NCBI GenBank assembly: GCA_029250945.1
Contig: JAQXEG010000031.1
Coordinates: forward strand, 1 to 35,387
Reading direction: 5' to 3'
DNA: 35,387 bases
DNA from: Yoonia sp.
GTDB taxonomy: Bacteria; Pseudomonadota; Alphaproteobacteria; Rhodobacterales; Rhodobacteraceae
Of this stretch, positions 8,663 to 16,571 are shown one piece after another; position 1 is the first letter of the stretch; every line of letters starts with the position of its first letter. The position numbers and the translations under genes are program-made. The notes beneath the pieces were generated by a model. The model worked only from the letters and a program-made list of their open reading frames with translations. It was not told the origin of the DNA and did not search any database.

Positions 8663-9534
8663 TCGCGCAGGGACAATGTCCGGTCGCGTAGCCACGCCAT
8701 AAACGCACGTGGATCTTTACCACGCTCCGTGACCTCTGCGGGATCAACGGGGTGGCCCACCACGGGCTTTTGCGGCTTGTTCATGGCATGCACAATCTCG
8801 TGCAGCAAAAGCCCCTGACGCAGCGTGGCCGAGATACGGTTGGCAATTTGATACACCCGCGAATTTGAACCCGGAAAATAACAGGGCACAACGGTGGCGC
8901 CGGATGTGCGGATCATCTTGGCGGTAAACACGTTCCATTCGCGTTCAACCGCGTCGCCCATCATGCTGTCAGAACTGGCGACGACACCCGACGGGAACAG
9001 CGCCACAAGGCCGCCATTGCCAAGGTGTTCCATCGTCGCGCGGCGCATCTCGACCATATTCTTTTGCGCGTCTGGTTCATGCGGGAACGGGACAGGGATC
9101 ATATAACTGGCCGCATCTTCATCAATACCAACCAAAAGCGATCGGGTCAGAATACGGTAATCATCGCGCACGCGCCCGATCAGATCCGCAAGGATCATCC
9201 CATCCACAAGGCCGTGCGGGTGGTTGGCCACGAACACGACAGGCCCCTCTTTAGGAATGCGGGCCAACTGATCGGCGGGCGTTTGCAAGTCGATGCCCAT
9301 AACATCCAATGTAGCGCGCCAGAACGCCTGCCCCTTGAACGTGCCCATTTTCTCAAACCGGCGGACCATACGGGCGATGCGAATTTTGCCAGTGAACAGT
9401 TCAATCGTGCGGATGATATTCCGCTTAACCGGGCTGTCGAACGTGTTGGCATAGGTCAGCCTGCGCCGGTTATAAACGCGGGGGGCTGTTTCACCGTCAT
9501 CGGCTGCAGCGACTTTTTGGGTCGTGTCGGTCAA
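8659..9534 (-). CDS. Lysophospholipid acyltransferase family protein (hemolysin-like COG3176 type)
   Basis: Probably esterifies a lysolipid or ornithine/glutamine-lipid precursor at the inner membrane face. The acyltransferase block has NHPHGLVDG with His105 and Asp111, an H-x5-D spacing like the hemolysin-type group and unlike the common PlsC HX4D. A later FPSGVV provides the substrate-binding block, followed by a PCYFPGSNS segment. No strong transmembrane helix is seen. The start is a TTG at 9534 with GGGGGG as ribosome binding site 6 bases upstream; no ATG is available before an in-frame stop at 9562. It follows the HPr gene by 27 bases and probably belongs to that operon. The exact lipid substrate is unknown. 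Confidence 0.85.
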   Translation of the reverse strand: MTDTTQKVAAADDGETAPRVYNRRRLTYANTFDSPVKRNIIRTIELFTGKIRIARMVRRFEKMGTFKGQAFWRATLDVMGIDLQTPADQLARIPKEGPVVFVANHPHGLVDGMILADLIGRVRDDYRILTRSLLVGIDEDAASYMIPVPFPHEPDAQKNMVEMRRATMEHLGNGGLVALFPSGVVASSDSMMGDAVEREWNVFTAKMIRTSGATVVPCYFPGSNSRVYQIANRISATLRQGLLLHEIVHAMNKPQKPVVGHPVDPAEVTERGKDPRAFMAWLRDRTLSLRD

Positions 9535-9561
9535 TGGTTGCCCCCCATAACGGCGGGTGCA

Positions 9562-9834
9562 TCAATCACCTTCACCGAACTTATCCTCAACGAGTGCCTG
9601 AATGGCATCTGACAACGCCGCCGCCTCTGGCCCACGCGTGGTCACGTCAATATAGGTTCCGACAGAAGCGGCCAACATCAAAAGCCCCATAATGCTGTCA
9701 CCCCCCGCGTCCATGCCGTCCTTGGATACGGTCGCGGTTGCATCAAATTCCTCAACCACAGCGGCAAGTTTAGCTGACGCGCGGGCATGCAGACCTTTGA
9801 TGTTTCCAATCTTATGGCGACGGGTGTTCGACAT
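9562..9834 (-). CDS. HPr-family phosphocarrier protein
   Basis: A small phosphate carrier of 90 residues that receives phosphate from enzyme I on His16 (GLHARASAKLA) and can be phosphorylated by HPr kinase at the Ser46-equivalent, Ser47 (GGDSIMGLLML). In alphaproteobacteria with no complete sugar PTS it works in regulation. The ATG at 9834 is one base after the EIIA stop (TGA C ATG), so translation is coupled; the open frame upstream to 9903 lies inside the EIIA gene and is not used. Neighbours EIIA, RapZ and HPr kinase fit exactly. The gene is called ptsH, npr or hpr in different genomes. Confidence 0.96.
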   Translation of the reverse strand: MSNTRRHKIGNIKGLHARASAKLAAVVEEFDATATVSKDGMDAGGDSIMGLLMLAASVGTYIDVTTRGPEAAALSDAIQALVEDKFGEGD

Positions 9835-9835
9835 G

Positions 9836-10228
9836 TCAGGGCTGCCCCACGCTATGGCTGTTGATGTATTTATGTGCGGCGTCCAACGCCGCATCGACCG
9901 CATCGGGAACGGCCATTTTGCGCGATTTCGCCAGCTTGATCAGCATCGGCAGGTTGGCACCATATAGAATGCGCCGGTTTTCAGGGCTACATGCGCGTAG
10001 CGACAGGTTCGATGGCGACCCGCCAAACATATCCGTCACGATGACCACACCAGCACCTGTATCAACGGCGTCGGCGGCCTTGCAAATTTCATCTTGTTTC
10101 AGGGCGCGGTCGTCTTCGGGGGCAATCGCGATCGACAGCATACCGGACTGCTGGCCCACAACATGTTCGACCGCCGACAGGTATTCACCCGCCAAGCCCC
10201 CATGTGCAACGATCACAATTCCGATCAA
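9836..10228 (-). CDS. PTS EIIA component, mannose/fructose type (regulatory)
   Basis: A 130-residue EIIA of the mannose family, phosphorylated on His9 (VIVAHGG) by HPr. No EIIB, EIIC or EIID gene is near, so it is more likely a regulatory output than part of a transporter. The family's second conserved region [10 protein letters not shown] is present near residues 65-75. The start is TTG at 10228, overlapping the rapZ stop as TTGA, and it is the only start placing the conserved [10 protein letters not shown] at the N-terminus. Coupling to rapZ translation would help this weak start codon. Called manX, pts-EIIA or chvD-linked EIIA in various annotations. Confidence 0.93.
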   Translation of the reverse strand: MIGIVIVAHGGLAGEYLSAVEHVVGQQSGMLSIAIAPEDDRALKQDEICKAADAVDTGAGVVIVTDMFGGSPSNLSLRACSPENRRILYGANLPMLIKLAKSRKMAVPDAVDAALDAAHKYINSHSVGQP

Positions 10229-11145
10229 ACTTGCGGCCCTTTTTGCGTTTGTGTTTGCGCATCCCTGCGCTCCATTTCCCGATGTCTTTTAGACACTTGC
10301 CAACCGTCATCCGCAAGGGCCTGCGCCATAGTTTCGACCAGTGTGACAGAACGGTGTTGCCCGCCTGTACAGCCAAAACCAACCGACAGATGCGATTTAC
10401 CTTCCTCACGGTGGGCAGGGATCAATAGATCGATCAGACCTTTGACTTGGCTAAAGAATGGCGCGAACCGCTGGTCTTCCGTGACGTAACCCACCACCTC
10501 TTGATCGCGACCATCCATCTGACGCAAGGCGATATCCCAATGCGGATTTCGCAAAAAACGGCAGTCCATCACGATATCAAGGCCCCGCGGCAGCCCACGT
10601 TTGTAAGAAAAAGATTGCAAACTTAGGCCAAGGAAGCGCCCCCCGTCAGGGGCAAACCAGCGATCAATCTCGGCACGCAAATCATGCACCGAAAGACCCG
10701 TAGTATCCACAAGATGATCAGCCCGCGCACGGATCGGCAACAAAAGCTCTTGTTCTTTTTGGATGCCCGCCAAGGGCGCACCAGCAGGGGCCATAGGATG
10801 ACGCCTGCGGGTTTCGGAATACCGGCGCAGCAACTCCCCCTCGGTCGTATCAAGATACAGGACTTGGGATTGGATATCAGAGCGCTCAGACAAACTATCC
10901 ACTGCGCTGATCAGTGTGTCGGTGCTGAAATCCCGGTTACGTACATCCAGCCCCAACGCAAGCGCCGGACCTGGCGGAGGGCCATCCAACAAACGCGGCA
11001 ATAACGACAAGGGCAAGTTATCAATCACCTCATAACCCAAATCCTCAAGCGCGTTGACCGCCGTGGTCCGACCCGCGCCAGACGGTCCCGTAACCAAAAC
11101 AATCTTGGGCTGGTCATCGGGAAGCAGAGGCACGTTTTCAGTCAT
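10225..11145 (-). CDS. rapZ: RNase adapter protein RapZ (YvcJ family nucleotide-binding protein)
   Basis: A 306-residue P-loop protein of the RapZ/YvcJ family. In Escherichia coli it guides RNase E to small RNAs that control amino-sugar metabolism; the alphaproteobacterial role is less clear. The Walker A motif is GPSGAGRT at 20-27, with Arg where the classical lysine would be. The N-terminal domain continues with VIDNLP. The C-terminal domain has the family signature [12 protein letters not shown] and the segment FSYKRGLP. The ATG at 11145 overlaps the hprK stop (ATGA). An extended frame to 11232 lies within hprK and is not used. Confidence 0.95.
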   Translation of the reverse strand: MTENVPLLPDDQPKIVLVTGPSGAGRTTAVNALEDLGYEVIDNLPLSLLPRLLDGPPPGPALALGLDVRNRDFSTDTLISAVDSLSERSDIQSQVLYLDTTEGELLRRYSETRRRHPMAPAGAPLAGIQKEQELLLPIRARADHLVDTTGLSVHDLRAEIDRWFAPDGGRFLGLSLQSFSYKRGLPRGLDIVMDCRFLRNPHWDIALRQMDGRDQEVVGYVTEDQRFAPFFSQVKGLIDLLIPAHREEGKSHLSVGFGCTGGQHRSVTLVETMAQALADDGWQVSKRHREMERRDAQTQTQKGPQV

Positions 11146-11564
11146 TTTTCGCTTAGGCCCATTCGCAAATATTGAATTATTCCTGCCGCGGAATGTAACC
11201 CCACCGGCTTGTAAAACAAGGGAACAGCACATCCCAAGATCGTGACGTTACGCGGTTCGGGGATTCTGTCCGACGTTTCATGATCAAGATCCATGACCAT
11301 GACAACCCGCGCCCCATCAACATAATCCACCCGCAAAACCCCCAATCCGCGCGCCTCGATCAGACCGACAATTTGGGGTGGCGCAGAGGCAAACACATAG
11401 CCGTTTTTGCGGGTCAGAACTGTCTGATCGTCGGACACTAATGTCGCGCCATAGCCCATCAATTCCAACGCAAGTGACGATTTCCCCCGCCCGCTTGCGC
11501 CGCGGATCAGTACCGCGCGGCCGCTATACGCGACACAGCTGGCGTGCTTTCGATCAGTGTCCAA
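11142..11564 (-). CDS. hprK: HPr kinase/phosphorylase, short alphaproteobacterial form
   Basis: Phosphorylates and dephosphorylates the regulatory serine of HPr. The frame has 140 residues and contains only the kinase core, as is normal in alphaproteobacteria, where the N-terminal domain of the Firmicutes enzyme is absent. The P-loop is GASGRGKS at 22-29; a later [15 protein letters not shown] supplies the acidic Walker B-like residues. The only reasonable start is TTG at 11564, overlapping the end of chvG by 11 bases; residues HASCVA just after the start are typical of the family. The stop overlaps rapZ. Translation probably depends on coupling from chvG. Confidence 0.92.
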   Translation of the reverse strand: MDTDRKHASCVAYSGRAVLIRGASGRGKSSLALELMGYGATLVSDDQTVLTRKNGYVFASAPPQIVGLIEARGLGVLRVDYVDGARVVMVMDLDHETSDRIPEPRNVTILGCAVPLFYKPVGLHSAAGIIQYLRMGLSEK

Positions 11565-12483
11565 AACTTAGACCGGTAGGCCAACCACAAAGCGCGCCAA
11601 GCGGCTCTGATGTCATATCAGCCTTGGACGGGCGGATATTTTCGGCCCAGATAACGCCACCGTGGGCCTCTACGATCTGCTTGGAAATCGCCAAACCAAG
11701 GCCGGAGTTATTGCCAAACTGCCCCTCGGGGCGTTCGGAATAGAACCGCTTGAACACCTTTGTCAGCGCCTCATTGGGAATGCCGGGGCCAGTATCCTCG
11801 ACGAGGATCAGCACACGGTTTTCACGCCGTCGCGCCCAAACGCGGATCGCGTCACCGTCTTCGCAAAACGAAATCGCATTAGTGATCAGATTGACAAACA
11901 CTTGGGCCAATCGCCCCTCAGGCCCTTGCACGCGGATTGGATCATCGGGCAGATCGGCGATATATTCGACACCTTTGCTATCCGCCTCACGCCCCAAGAA
12001 GTCGTTGATATTGCCCAGCATCTTGAGCAGGTCAAAGGTCTCTTCTTCCTCTTTCACAAGCTCACTGTCCAAGCGTGACGCGTTCGAGATGTCGCTGACA
12101 AGCCAGTCAAGGCGACGCACATCATGTTCGATCACCTCAAGCAAGGTTTCGCGTTGATCGTCCCGTTTGGCGACACGCATTGTGCCAACGGCAGACCGCA
12201 ATGACGCAAGCGGGTTCTTAATTTCATGGGCGACGTCGGCGGCAAACTGTTCGTTGCCTTCGATCCGTTCATAAAGCGCGGACACCATTCCACGTAGCGC
12301 ACTCGATAACCGGCCAATTTCATCGGGGCGTGCGCTAAGATCGGGAATGCGCACCCGCGTGGGGGACATTTTGCGGGCGTTTTTATCGCGCCCAATCTCT
12401 GCCGCAGCGGCCAGATCAGGGGTGTTTGCCGCGGCCCGCACCAAACCAAGGTCATGGATGTCGATTTTGGGGGCCACGGTCAT
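11554..12483 (-). CDS. chvG: ChvG-type sensor histidine kinase lacking its membrane sensor domain
   Basis: The kinase partner of ChvI. Full-length ChvG is about 550-600 residues with two transmembrane helices around a periplasmic sensor domain. Here the frame is 309 residues. A 20-residue leader runs directly into DLAAAAEIGRDKNARK, which in relatives is the HAMP region after the second helix. The HisKA box has phospho-acceptor His86 in DVAHEIKNPLASL. The ATPase part has NLITNAI (N box), DTGPGIP (G1) and SGLGLAI (G2). No hydrophobic helix exists anywhere in it. The ATG at 12483 is 3 bases after the chvI stop, leaving no room for the missing part in another frame. It looks like an in-frame deletion. 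Catalytic residues are intact, so a soluble kinase is expected; an assembly error cannot be excluded. Confidence 0.9.
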   Translation of the reverse strand: MTVAPKIDIHDLGLVRAAANTPDLAAAAEIGRDKNARKMSPTRVRIPDLSARPDEIGRLSSALRGMVSALYERIEGNEQFAADVAHEIKNPLASLRSAVGTMRVAKRDDQRETLLEVIEHDVRRLDWLVSDISNASRLDSELVKEEEETFDLLKMLGNINDFLGREADSKGVEYIADLPDDPIRVQGPEGRLAQVFVNLITNAISFCEDGDAIRVWARRRENRVLILVEDTGPGIPNEALTKVFKRFYSERPEGQFGNNSGLGLAISKQIVEAHGGVIWAENIRPSKADMTSEPLGALCGWPTGLSFGH

Positions 12484-12486
12484 GGG

Positions 12487-13188
12487 TTATTCTTCGTTGT
12501 AACGGTAGCCGATACCGTAAAGCGTTTCGATCGCCGAAAATTCATCATCCGTATTACGCATCTTTTTGCGCAGACGCTTGATGTGGCTGTCGATGGTGCG
12601 GTCGTCGACGTAAACCTGATCGTCATAGGCGACGTCCATCAACTGATCACGGGATTTCACAAATCCGGGACGTTGGGCCAATGCCTGAAGCAACAGGAAT
12701 TCTGTCTCAGTCAGAGACACATCCTTGCCCTTCCATTTCACCACGTGACGCAGCGGGTCCATGACCAGTTCACCGCGGACCATGATCTTGGTCTCTTCGG
12801 TTTCGTCAATCGTTTCGCCGGAAATCGCATCCTGTCGGCGTAGCAGCGCGCGGATACGTTCAACCAGCAGACGCTGGGAAAACGGTTTTTTGACGTAGTC
12901 GTCGGCGCCCATCCGCAGTCCCAGAACCTCATCAATTTCATCGTCCTTGGACGCCAGAAAGATGACGGGCGTGGATGTTTTCTGACGCAACCGCTGCAAC
13001 AGATCCATCCCGTCCATGCGGGGCATTTTAATGTCCAGCACGGCCAGTTCCGGCATACGCTTGTTAAAACCGTCGAGTGCGGCCTGACCATCGTTATATG
13101 TTTCGACCTCAAAGCCCTCGGCTTCGAGAGTCATCGCGACAGACGTCAGGATGTTCCTGTCGTCATCTACCAATGCAATTCTTGACAT
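12487..13188 (-). CDS. chvI: Response regulator ChvI (OmpR/PhoB family)
   Basis: A 233-residue transcription factor with an N-terminal receiver domain and a C-terminal winged helix. The acidic pocket is DDD at 8-10, the phosphorylation site Asp52 (VLDIKMP), followed by Ser/Thr and Lys (KKPF) positions. The DNA-binding end has [17 protein letters not shown] and the recognition region [15 protein letters not shown]. The gene is intact and of normal length. In rhizobia ChvI acts in acid and envelope responses, and its adjacency to pckA is conserved in alphaproteobacteria. It is the first gene of the minus-strand run and is divergent from pckA across 302 bases. Confidence 0.96.
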   Translation of the reverse strand: MSRIALVDDDRNILTSVAMTLEAEGFEVETYNDGQAALDGFNKRMPELAVLDIKMPRMDGMDLLQRLRQKTSTPVIFLASKDDEIDEVLGLRMGADDYVKKPFSQRLLVERIRALLRRQDAISGETIDETEETKIMVRGELVMDPLRHVVKWKGKDVSLTETEFLLLQALAQRPGFVKSRDQLMDVAYDDQVYVDDRTIDSHIKRLRKKMRNTDDEFSAIETLYGIGYRYNEE

Positions 13189-13311
13189 GGGAGTTTACCC
13201 TTACTGCTCAACGTTTATTTTTTGCCTGCTTTTTGCGGTAATTTCCCCAATTTCAGGCGGCGAATCAACCCTCAAGCGCGAATCACGCCTGATCCACTGC
13301 CTTATTTGTGC

Positions 13312-13325
13312 CGATAAGCGATAAG
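13312..13325 (+). repeat. Tandem 7-base repeat (CGATAAG twice)
   Basis: Two head-to-tail copies of CGATAAG, 124 bases upstream of chvI and 166 bases upstream of pckA. A possible regulator site, or chance. The sequence gives no further clue to the binder. Confidence 0.4.
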
Positions 13326-13368
13326 TAATGGCTAAAATGCCTCATCCTTCGTCGGCGGGGACGCAAGA

Positions 13369-13410
13369 TTGCGCTAACATGCATTTGGTTGCGCTAACGG
13401 CGCAATTGCG
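13369..13410 (+). promoter_or_regulatory. Candidate operator of pckA: TTGCGCTAAC direct repeat and CGCAATTGCG palindrome
   Basis: TTGCGCTAAC occurs exactly at 13369-13378 and 13389-13398, 20 bases apart start to start, which is nearly two helical turns. Immediately after comes the perfect palindrome CGCAATTGCG (13401-13410), and TTGCG at 13389 pairs as an inverted repeat with CGCAA at 13401. The block lies 80-120 bases upstream of pckA. A similar TTGCGCT + GCAATTGCG string precedes mcd. I infer a binding site for a carbon-metabolism regulator; which one is unknown. Confidence 0.6.
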
Positions 13411-13490
13411 GGGTTTCAGCATTTAAAACCATGATGTTAAGGATGGCGTATCGGGGCCACACCGTGCCCCCAATGCCAAGGAGCACACCC

Positions 13491-15089
13491 ATGGACCAAG
13501 GTCAGGTCAACCCAGCGATGAAACTTGAACACCAAGGCATCACAGGGCTGGGTTACGTCTATTACAACCGCTCTGAGGCTGAATTGCACGATGCAGCCGT
13601 CGCCGCAGGCGAAGGTGTGACAGGCAAGGGTGGCACATTCCTTGTGACCACGGGCAAGCACACTGGTCGTTCCCCCAAGGATAAATTCGTGGTTCGCACC
13701 CCATCGGTCCATGACACGATCTGGTGGGACAACAACCCCCCGATGGAGGCCGCAAAGTTCGACGTGCTTTACGCCGACATGTTGGATCACATGAAGGGTG
13801 GCACCTATAACGTGCAGGATTTGTTCGGCGGTGCCGACCCAGCACACCGCCTCGACGTCCGCGTGATCACCGAATTGACGTGGCACGGGTTGTTCATCCG
13901 CCACCTACTGCGCCGGCCCGACGCGTACGAGCTGGAAACATTCGCCCCTGATTTCACAGTCATCAACTGCCCGTCATTCAAGGCAAACCCAGCCAAGCAC
14001 GGCTGCCGGTCGGAAACTGTTATCGCGATGAATTTCGACAAAAAGCTGATCCTGATCGGCGGCACCGAATATGCGGGCGAGAACAAGAAATCGGTATTCA
14101 CATTGCTGAACTACTTGCTCCCGGAAAAAGGCATCATGCCGATGCACTGTTCGGCCAACCACGCACCAGGCAATCCAGTTGATACGGCCGTTTTCTTTGG
14201 TCTGTCCGGCACAGGCAAGACAACACTGTCCGCTGACCCGTCCCGCGTATTGATCGGCGACGACGAACATGGCTGGTCCGATCGCGGCACCTTCAACTTT
14301 GAGGGCGGCTGCTACGCCAAAACCATCGGTCTGGACCCAAAGGCCGAGCCTGAAATCTATGCCACCTGCTCAATGCCGCACACTGTGATCGAGAATATGG
14401 TTTTCGATCCGGAAACGCTTGAGCTGGACTTTAACGACGACAGTCTGACCGCGAACATGCGCTGTGCCTACCCGCTGAACTATATCGGGAACGCATCCAA
14501 TACGGCGCTGGGTGGTCATCCGAAAAATATCATCATGCTGACATGCGACGCATTCGGTGTATTGCCTCCGATCAGCCGCCTGACACCTGCGCAAGCAATG
14601 TACCACTTCCTATCGGGCTTTACGTCCAAGGTTGCTGGCACAGAACGTGGCGTGACCGAGCCAGAGCCGACGTTTTCGACCTGCTTTAGCGCACCATTCA
14701 TGCCACGCCGCCCAGAGGCTTATGGCGACCTGCTGCGCCAGAAAATCGCATCCCACGGGGCGACCTGCTGGTTGGTGAACACAGGCTGGACCGGCGGCGC
14801 ATATGGCACCGGCAGCCGGATGCCAATCAAGGCGACACGGGCACTTTTGTCCGCAGCACTTGACGGCACACTGGTTGAAAACCAGTTCCGCAAAGATCCA
14901 AATTTCGGGTTCGAGGTGCCGGTCACATGTGACGGCGTTGACGACCAACTGCTGAACCCGCGTGACACATGGGCCGACCAAGCTGCATACGATGCGCAGG
15001 CGCAAAAGCTGGTTGCGATGTTCAGCGACAACTTTGAAAAATACGTGCCGTTCATTGACGATGACGTGAAAGCCGCCTCAATCGGCTAA
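13491..15089 (+). CDS. pckA: Phosphoenolpyruvate carboxykinase (ATP)
   Basis: Converts oxaloacetate plus ATP to phosphoenolpyruvate, CO2 and ADP, the entry to gluconeogenesis from organic acids. The 532-residue protein has the ATP-type signatures: GRSPKDKF near the N-terminus, the P-loop GLSGTGKT at 237-244, the kinase-2 segment LIGDDEHGW, and [11 protein letters not shown]-terminal [12 protein letters not shown] is also typical. The ATG at 13491 follows AAGGAG at 7 bases; starts upstream to 13431 add unconserved sequence. It is divergent from chvI, a conserved alphaproteobacterial arrangement, and has a repeat-rich upstream region suggesting strong control. Confidence 0.97.
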   Translation: MDQGQVNPAMKLEHQGITGLGYVYYNRSEAELHDAAVAAGEGVTGKGGTFLVTTGKHTGRSPKDKFVVRTPSVHDTIWWDNNPPMEAAKFDVLYADMLDHMKGGTYNVQDLFGGADPAHRLDVRVITELTWHGLFIRHLLRRPDAYELETFAPDFTVINCPSFKANPAKHGCRSETVIAMNFDKKLILIGGTEYAGENKKSVFTLLNYLLPEKGIMPMHCSANHAPGNPVDTAVFFGLSGTGKTTLSADPSRVLIGDDEHGWSDRGTFNFEGGCYAKTIGLDPKAEPEIYATCSMPHTVIENMVFDPETLELDFNDDSLTANMRCAYPLNYIGNASNTALGGHPKNIIMLTCDAFGVLPPISRLTPAQAMYHFLSGFTSKVAGTERGVTEPEPTFSTCFSAPFMPRRPEAYGDLLRQKIASHGATCWLVNTGWTGGAYGTGSRMPIKATRALLSAALDGTLVENQFRKDPNFGFEVPVTCDGVDDQLLNPRDTWADQAAYDAQAQKLVAMFSDNFEKYVPFIDDDVKAASIG

Positions 15090-15127
15090 TCTATGCACAT
15101 AGACAATCAAACTGCTAGGATGCGCCC

Positions 15128-15667
15128 ATGAAAATGTGGCGCATCTTTCTTTTATGGCTGATCCCTGCGGCGGCCTTTGCCGATATCGGCCCCGATGTGA
15201 CCCATACCGATCTGATATCGTTTGAGGCTGGCGTGATCTGTGCACCCCCAACGATAGGCATGGCCCCTGCCCCTGATACTGTTGCGGGAACCATCCATTT
15301 GATCGACGATGAACCAGACTTTGTCTCGGTCAAACGGCGGGTGCCAGCGGTGCTAGGCATCGGGTTTGGAACCAAGGCGCAATCGGCGGACATCGCAGGC
15401 GAGCCGAATGTCACGGTGACGATCACCCATCCGCCCATAGGCGACACAGGCGCGATGCGGCAAAGCTTTGACAGCCGGATATCAGGCACGAAACCATCGC
15501 TAACATTCTATCAATTCGATTTCGACTATGAACTGGTCACGGGCATCGGGCAGATGGAGGCCCGCAGCGGCGACAAGATCATCTATCGCACAACATTCGA
15601 GGTGGTTGATCCCGCACAGACCCCCGACCTTGCGGCGATTTGCGGGTGCACTGATTTGCTATCCTAG
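15128..15667 (+). CDS. Exported DUF3859 family protein
   Basis: A 179-residue protein with a clear signal peptide (MKMWRIFLLWLIPAAAFA, likely cut after residue 18), so periplasmic or secreted. The mature part looks like a beta-rich domain; the segment FYQFDFDYELVTG near residues 130-145 matches what I remember of the DUF3859 family. Function unknown. Two cysteines near the C-terminus (CGCTDLL) could bind metal or form a disulfide. The start is 38 bases after pckA, so read-through is possible. The stop overlaps the convergent TauE/SafE gene by 9 bases. Confidence 0.8.
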   Translation: MKMWRIFLLWLIPAAAFADIGPDVTHTDLISFEAGVICAPPTIGMAPAPDTVAGTIHLIDDEPDFVSVKRRVPAVLGIGFGTKAQSADIAGEPNVTVTITHPPIGDTGAMRQSFDSRISGTKPSLTFYQFDFDYELVTGIGQMEARSGDKIIYRTTFEVVDPAQTPDLAAICGCTDLLS

Positions 15668-16426
15668 CAATCCGCGGCGGATCAGGTTCAAGCCGCCAAT
15701 GAACAGCACAATCAGGGTCAGGCGCTTGAACGTCGCTTGGGCGATCCGGTCTTGGAATTGTAGTCCCACCCACATTCCCACGACGGCGGGCACAATCATC
15801 AAGGCGGCAAACGGCAACGTCTGTGCGCGCACGACGCCCGACTGTACATGCGCGAAAAACAACAGCAATGCCCCTAGCCCAAAAATGACACCTTGGGCAC
15901 GGACCTGTTCCTCTTTGGGCGTGTTCATTGCGGTCAGGTAGGCAACGGTGGGTGGCCCCCATATCCCCGACAACCCGCCTGTGACGCCCGCAAATGCACC
16001 AACGGCGGCCTCGACCCTTGCAGATCGGACCGGCAGATTGGGCTGCCAGCCCGACAGTTGCATCACCGCAAACCCAGAGACCGCGCAACCGATGAATGTG
16101 AACATCACCGCAGGGGATAATGCCGTTACAAGCTGCGCAAATATCAAAAGAACGACCGCACCCGATATCAGGAAAACGCGGTAGCGGCGCAGGGCCCCAA
16201 TGGCCTGCCCGATCCCTTGGCGAAAGGCCTGCATCCCGTTGGTCACCAATGTCGGCAAGATCAAACCAGCCAAGGCAACGTCGGGCGGCAACACAGTCGA
16301 CAACCCCGAGATCAGGATCGTCGGCATGGCAAAACCGGTGATTCCTTTGATAAAGCCTGAAAACACGCCTATCATCAGCGCGACTACTAACACGGTCGGC
16401 GTCATGATTTGAAAAATTTGATCCAT
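15659..16426 (-). CDS. Sulfite exporter TauE/SafE family permease
   Basis: A 255-residue inner-membrane protein with about eight hydrophobic helices. The repeat signature is visible as GVFSGFIKGITGFAMPTIL near the N-terminus and again as FAGVTGGLSGIWGPPTV around residue 140, the two halves of this family. Members export sulfite, sulfoacetate or other organic anions; the substrate here is unknown. No sulfur-metabolism gene is adjacent. Ribosome binding site is weak for the ATG at 16426; an internal ATG at 16405 is an alternative. It is divergent from mcd and convergent with DUF3859. Confidence 0.93.
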   Translation of the reverse strand: MDQIFQIMTPTVLVVALMIGVFSGFIKGITGFAMPTILISGLSTVLPPDVALAGLILPTLVTNGMQAFRQGIGQAIGALRRYRVFLISGAVVLLIFAQLVTALSPAVMFTFIGCAVSGFAVMQLSGWQPNLPVRSARVEAAVGAFAGVTGGLSGIWGPPTVAYLTAMNTPKEEQVRAQGVIFGLGALLLFFAHVQSGVVRAQTLPFAALMIVPAVVGMWVGLQFQDRIAQATFKRLTLIVLFIGGLNLIRRGLLG

Positions 16427-16516
16427 AGATACTTGTTACGCTGCGGTCAGTGACAATGCACCCACAATTCCGCTGCGACATTTTAGTTCATTATTAGATT
16501 ATATCGCGAATGATTA

Positions 16517-16532
16517 TTGCGCTGCAATTGCG
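16517..16532 (+). promoter_or_regulatory. Candidate mcd operator: TTGCGCT next to GCAATTGCG
   Basis: A 16-base string, TTGCGCT followed directly by GCAATTGCG, lies 40 bases upstream of the mcd start, after an A/T-rich stretch (16480-16515) likely to be the promoter. Both parts also occur in the pckA upstream block, there separated by 5 bases. I infer co-regulation of the two genes by one factor. Confidence 0.5.
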
Positions 16533-16571
16533 AAGGCGGTATCTCTGCGCCTGCACAATCGGAGAGTCGCA

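Larger units (their letters stand above)
13189..13490. promoter_or_regulatory. chvI-pckA divergent intergenic region
   Basis: These 302 bases hold no gene I can support. They must contain promoters for chvI (minus) and pckA (plus). Visible structure: a tandem CGATAAG CGATAAG at 13312-13325, T-rich tracts at 13217-13237, and the TTGCGCTAAC repeat block at 13369-13410. The pckA ribosome binding site AAGGAG is at 13478-13483. The frame open from 13431 into pckA lacks conserved residues and is treated as leader. Confidence 0.7.
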
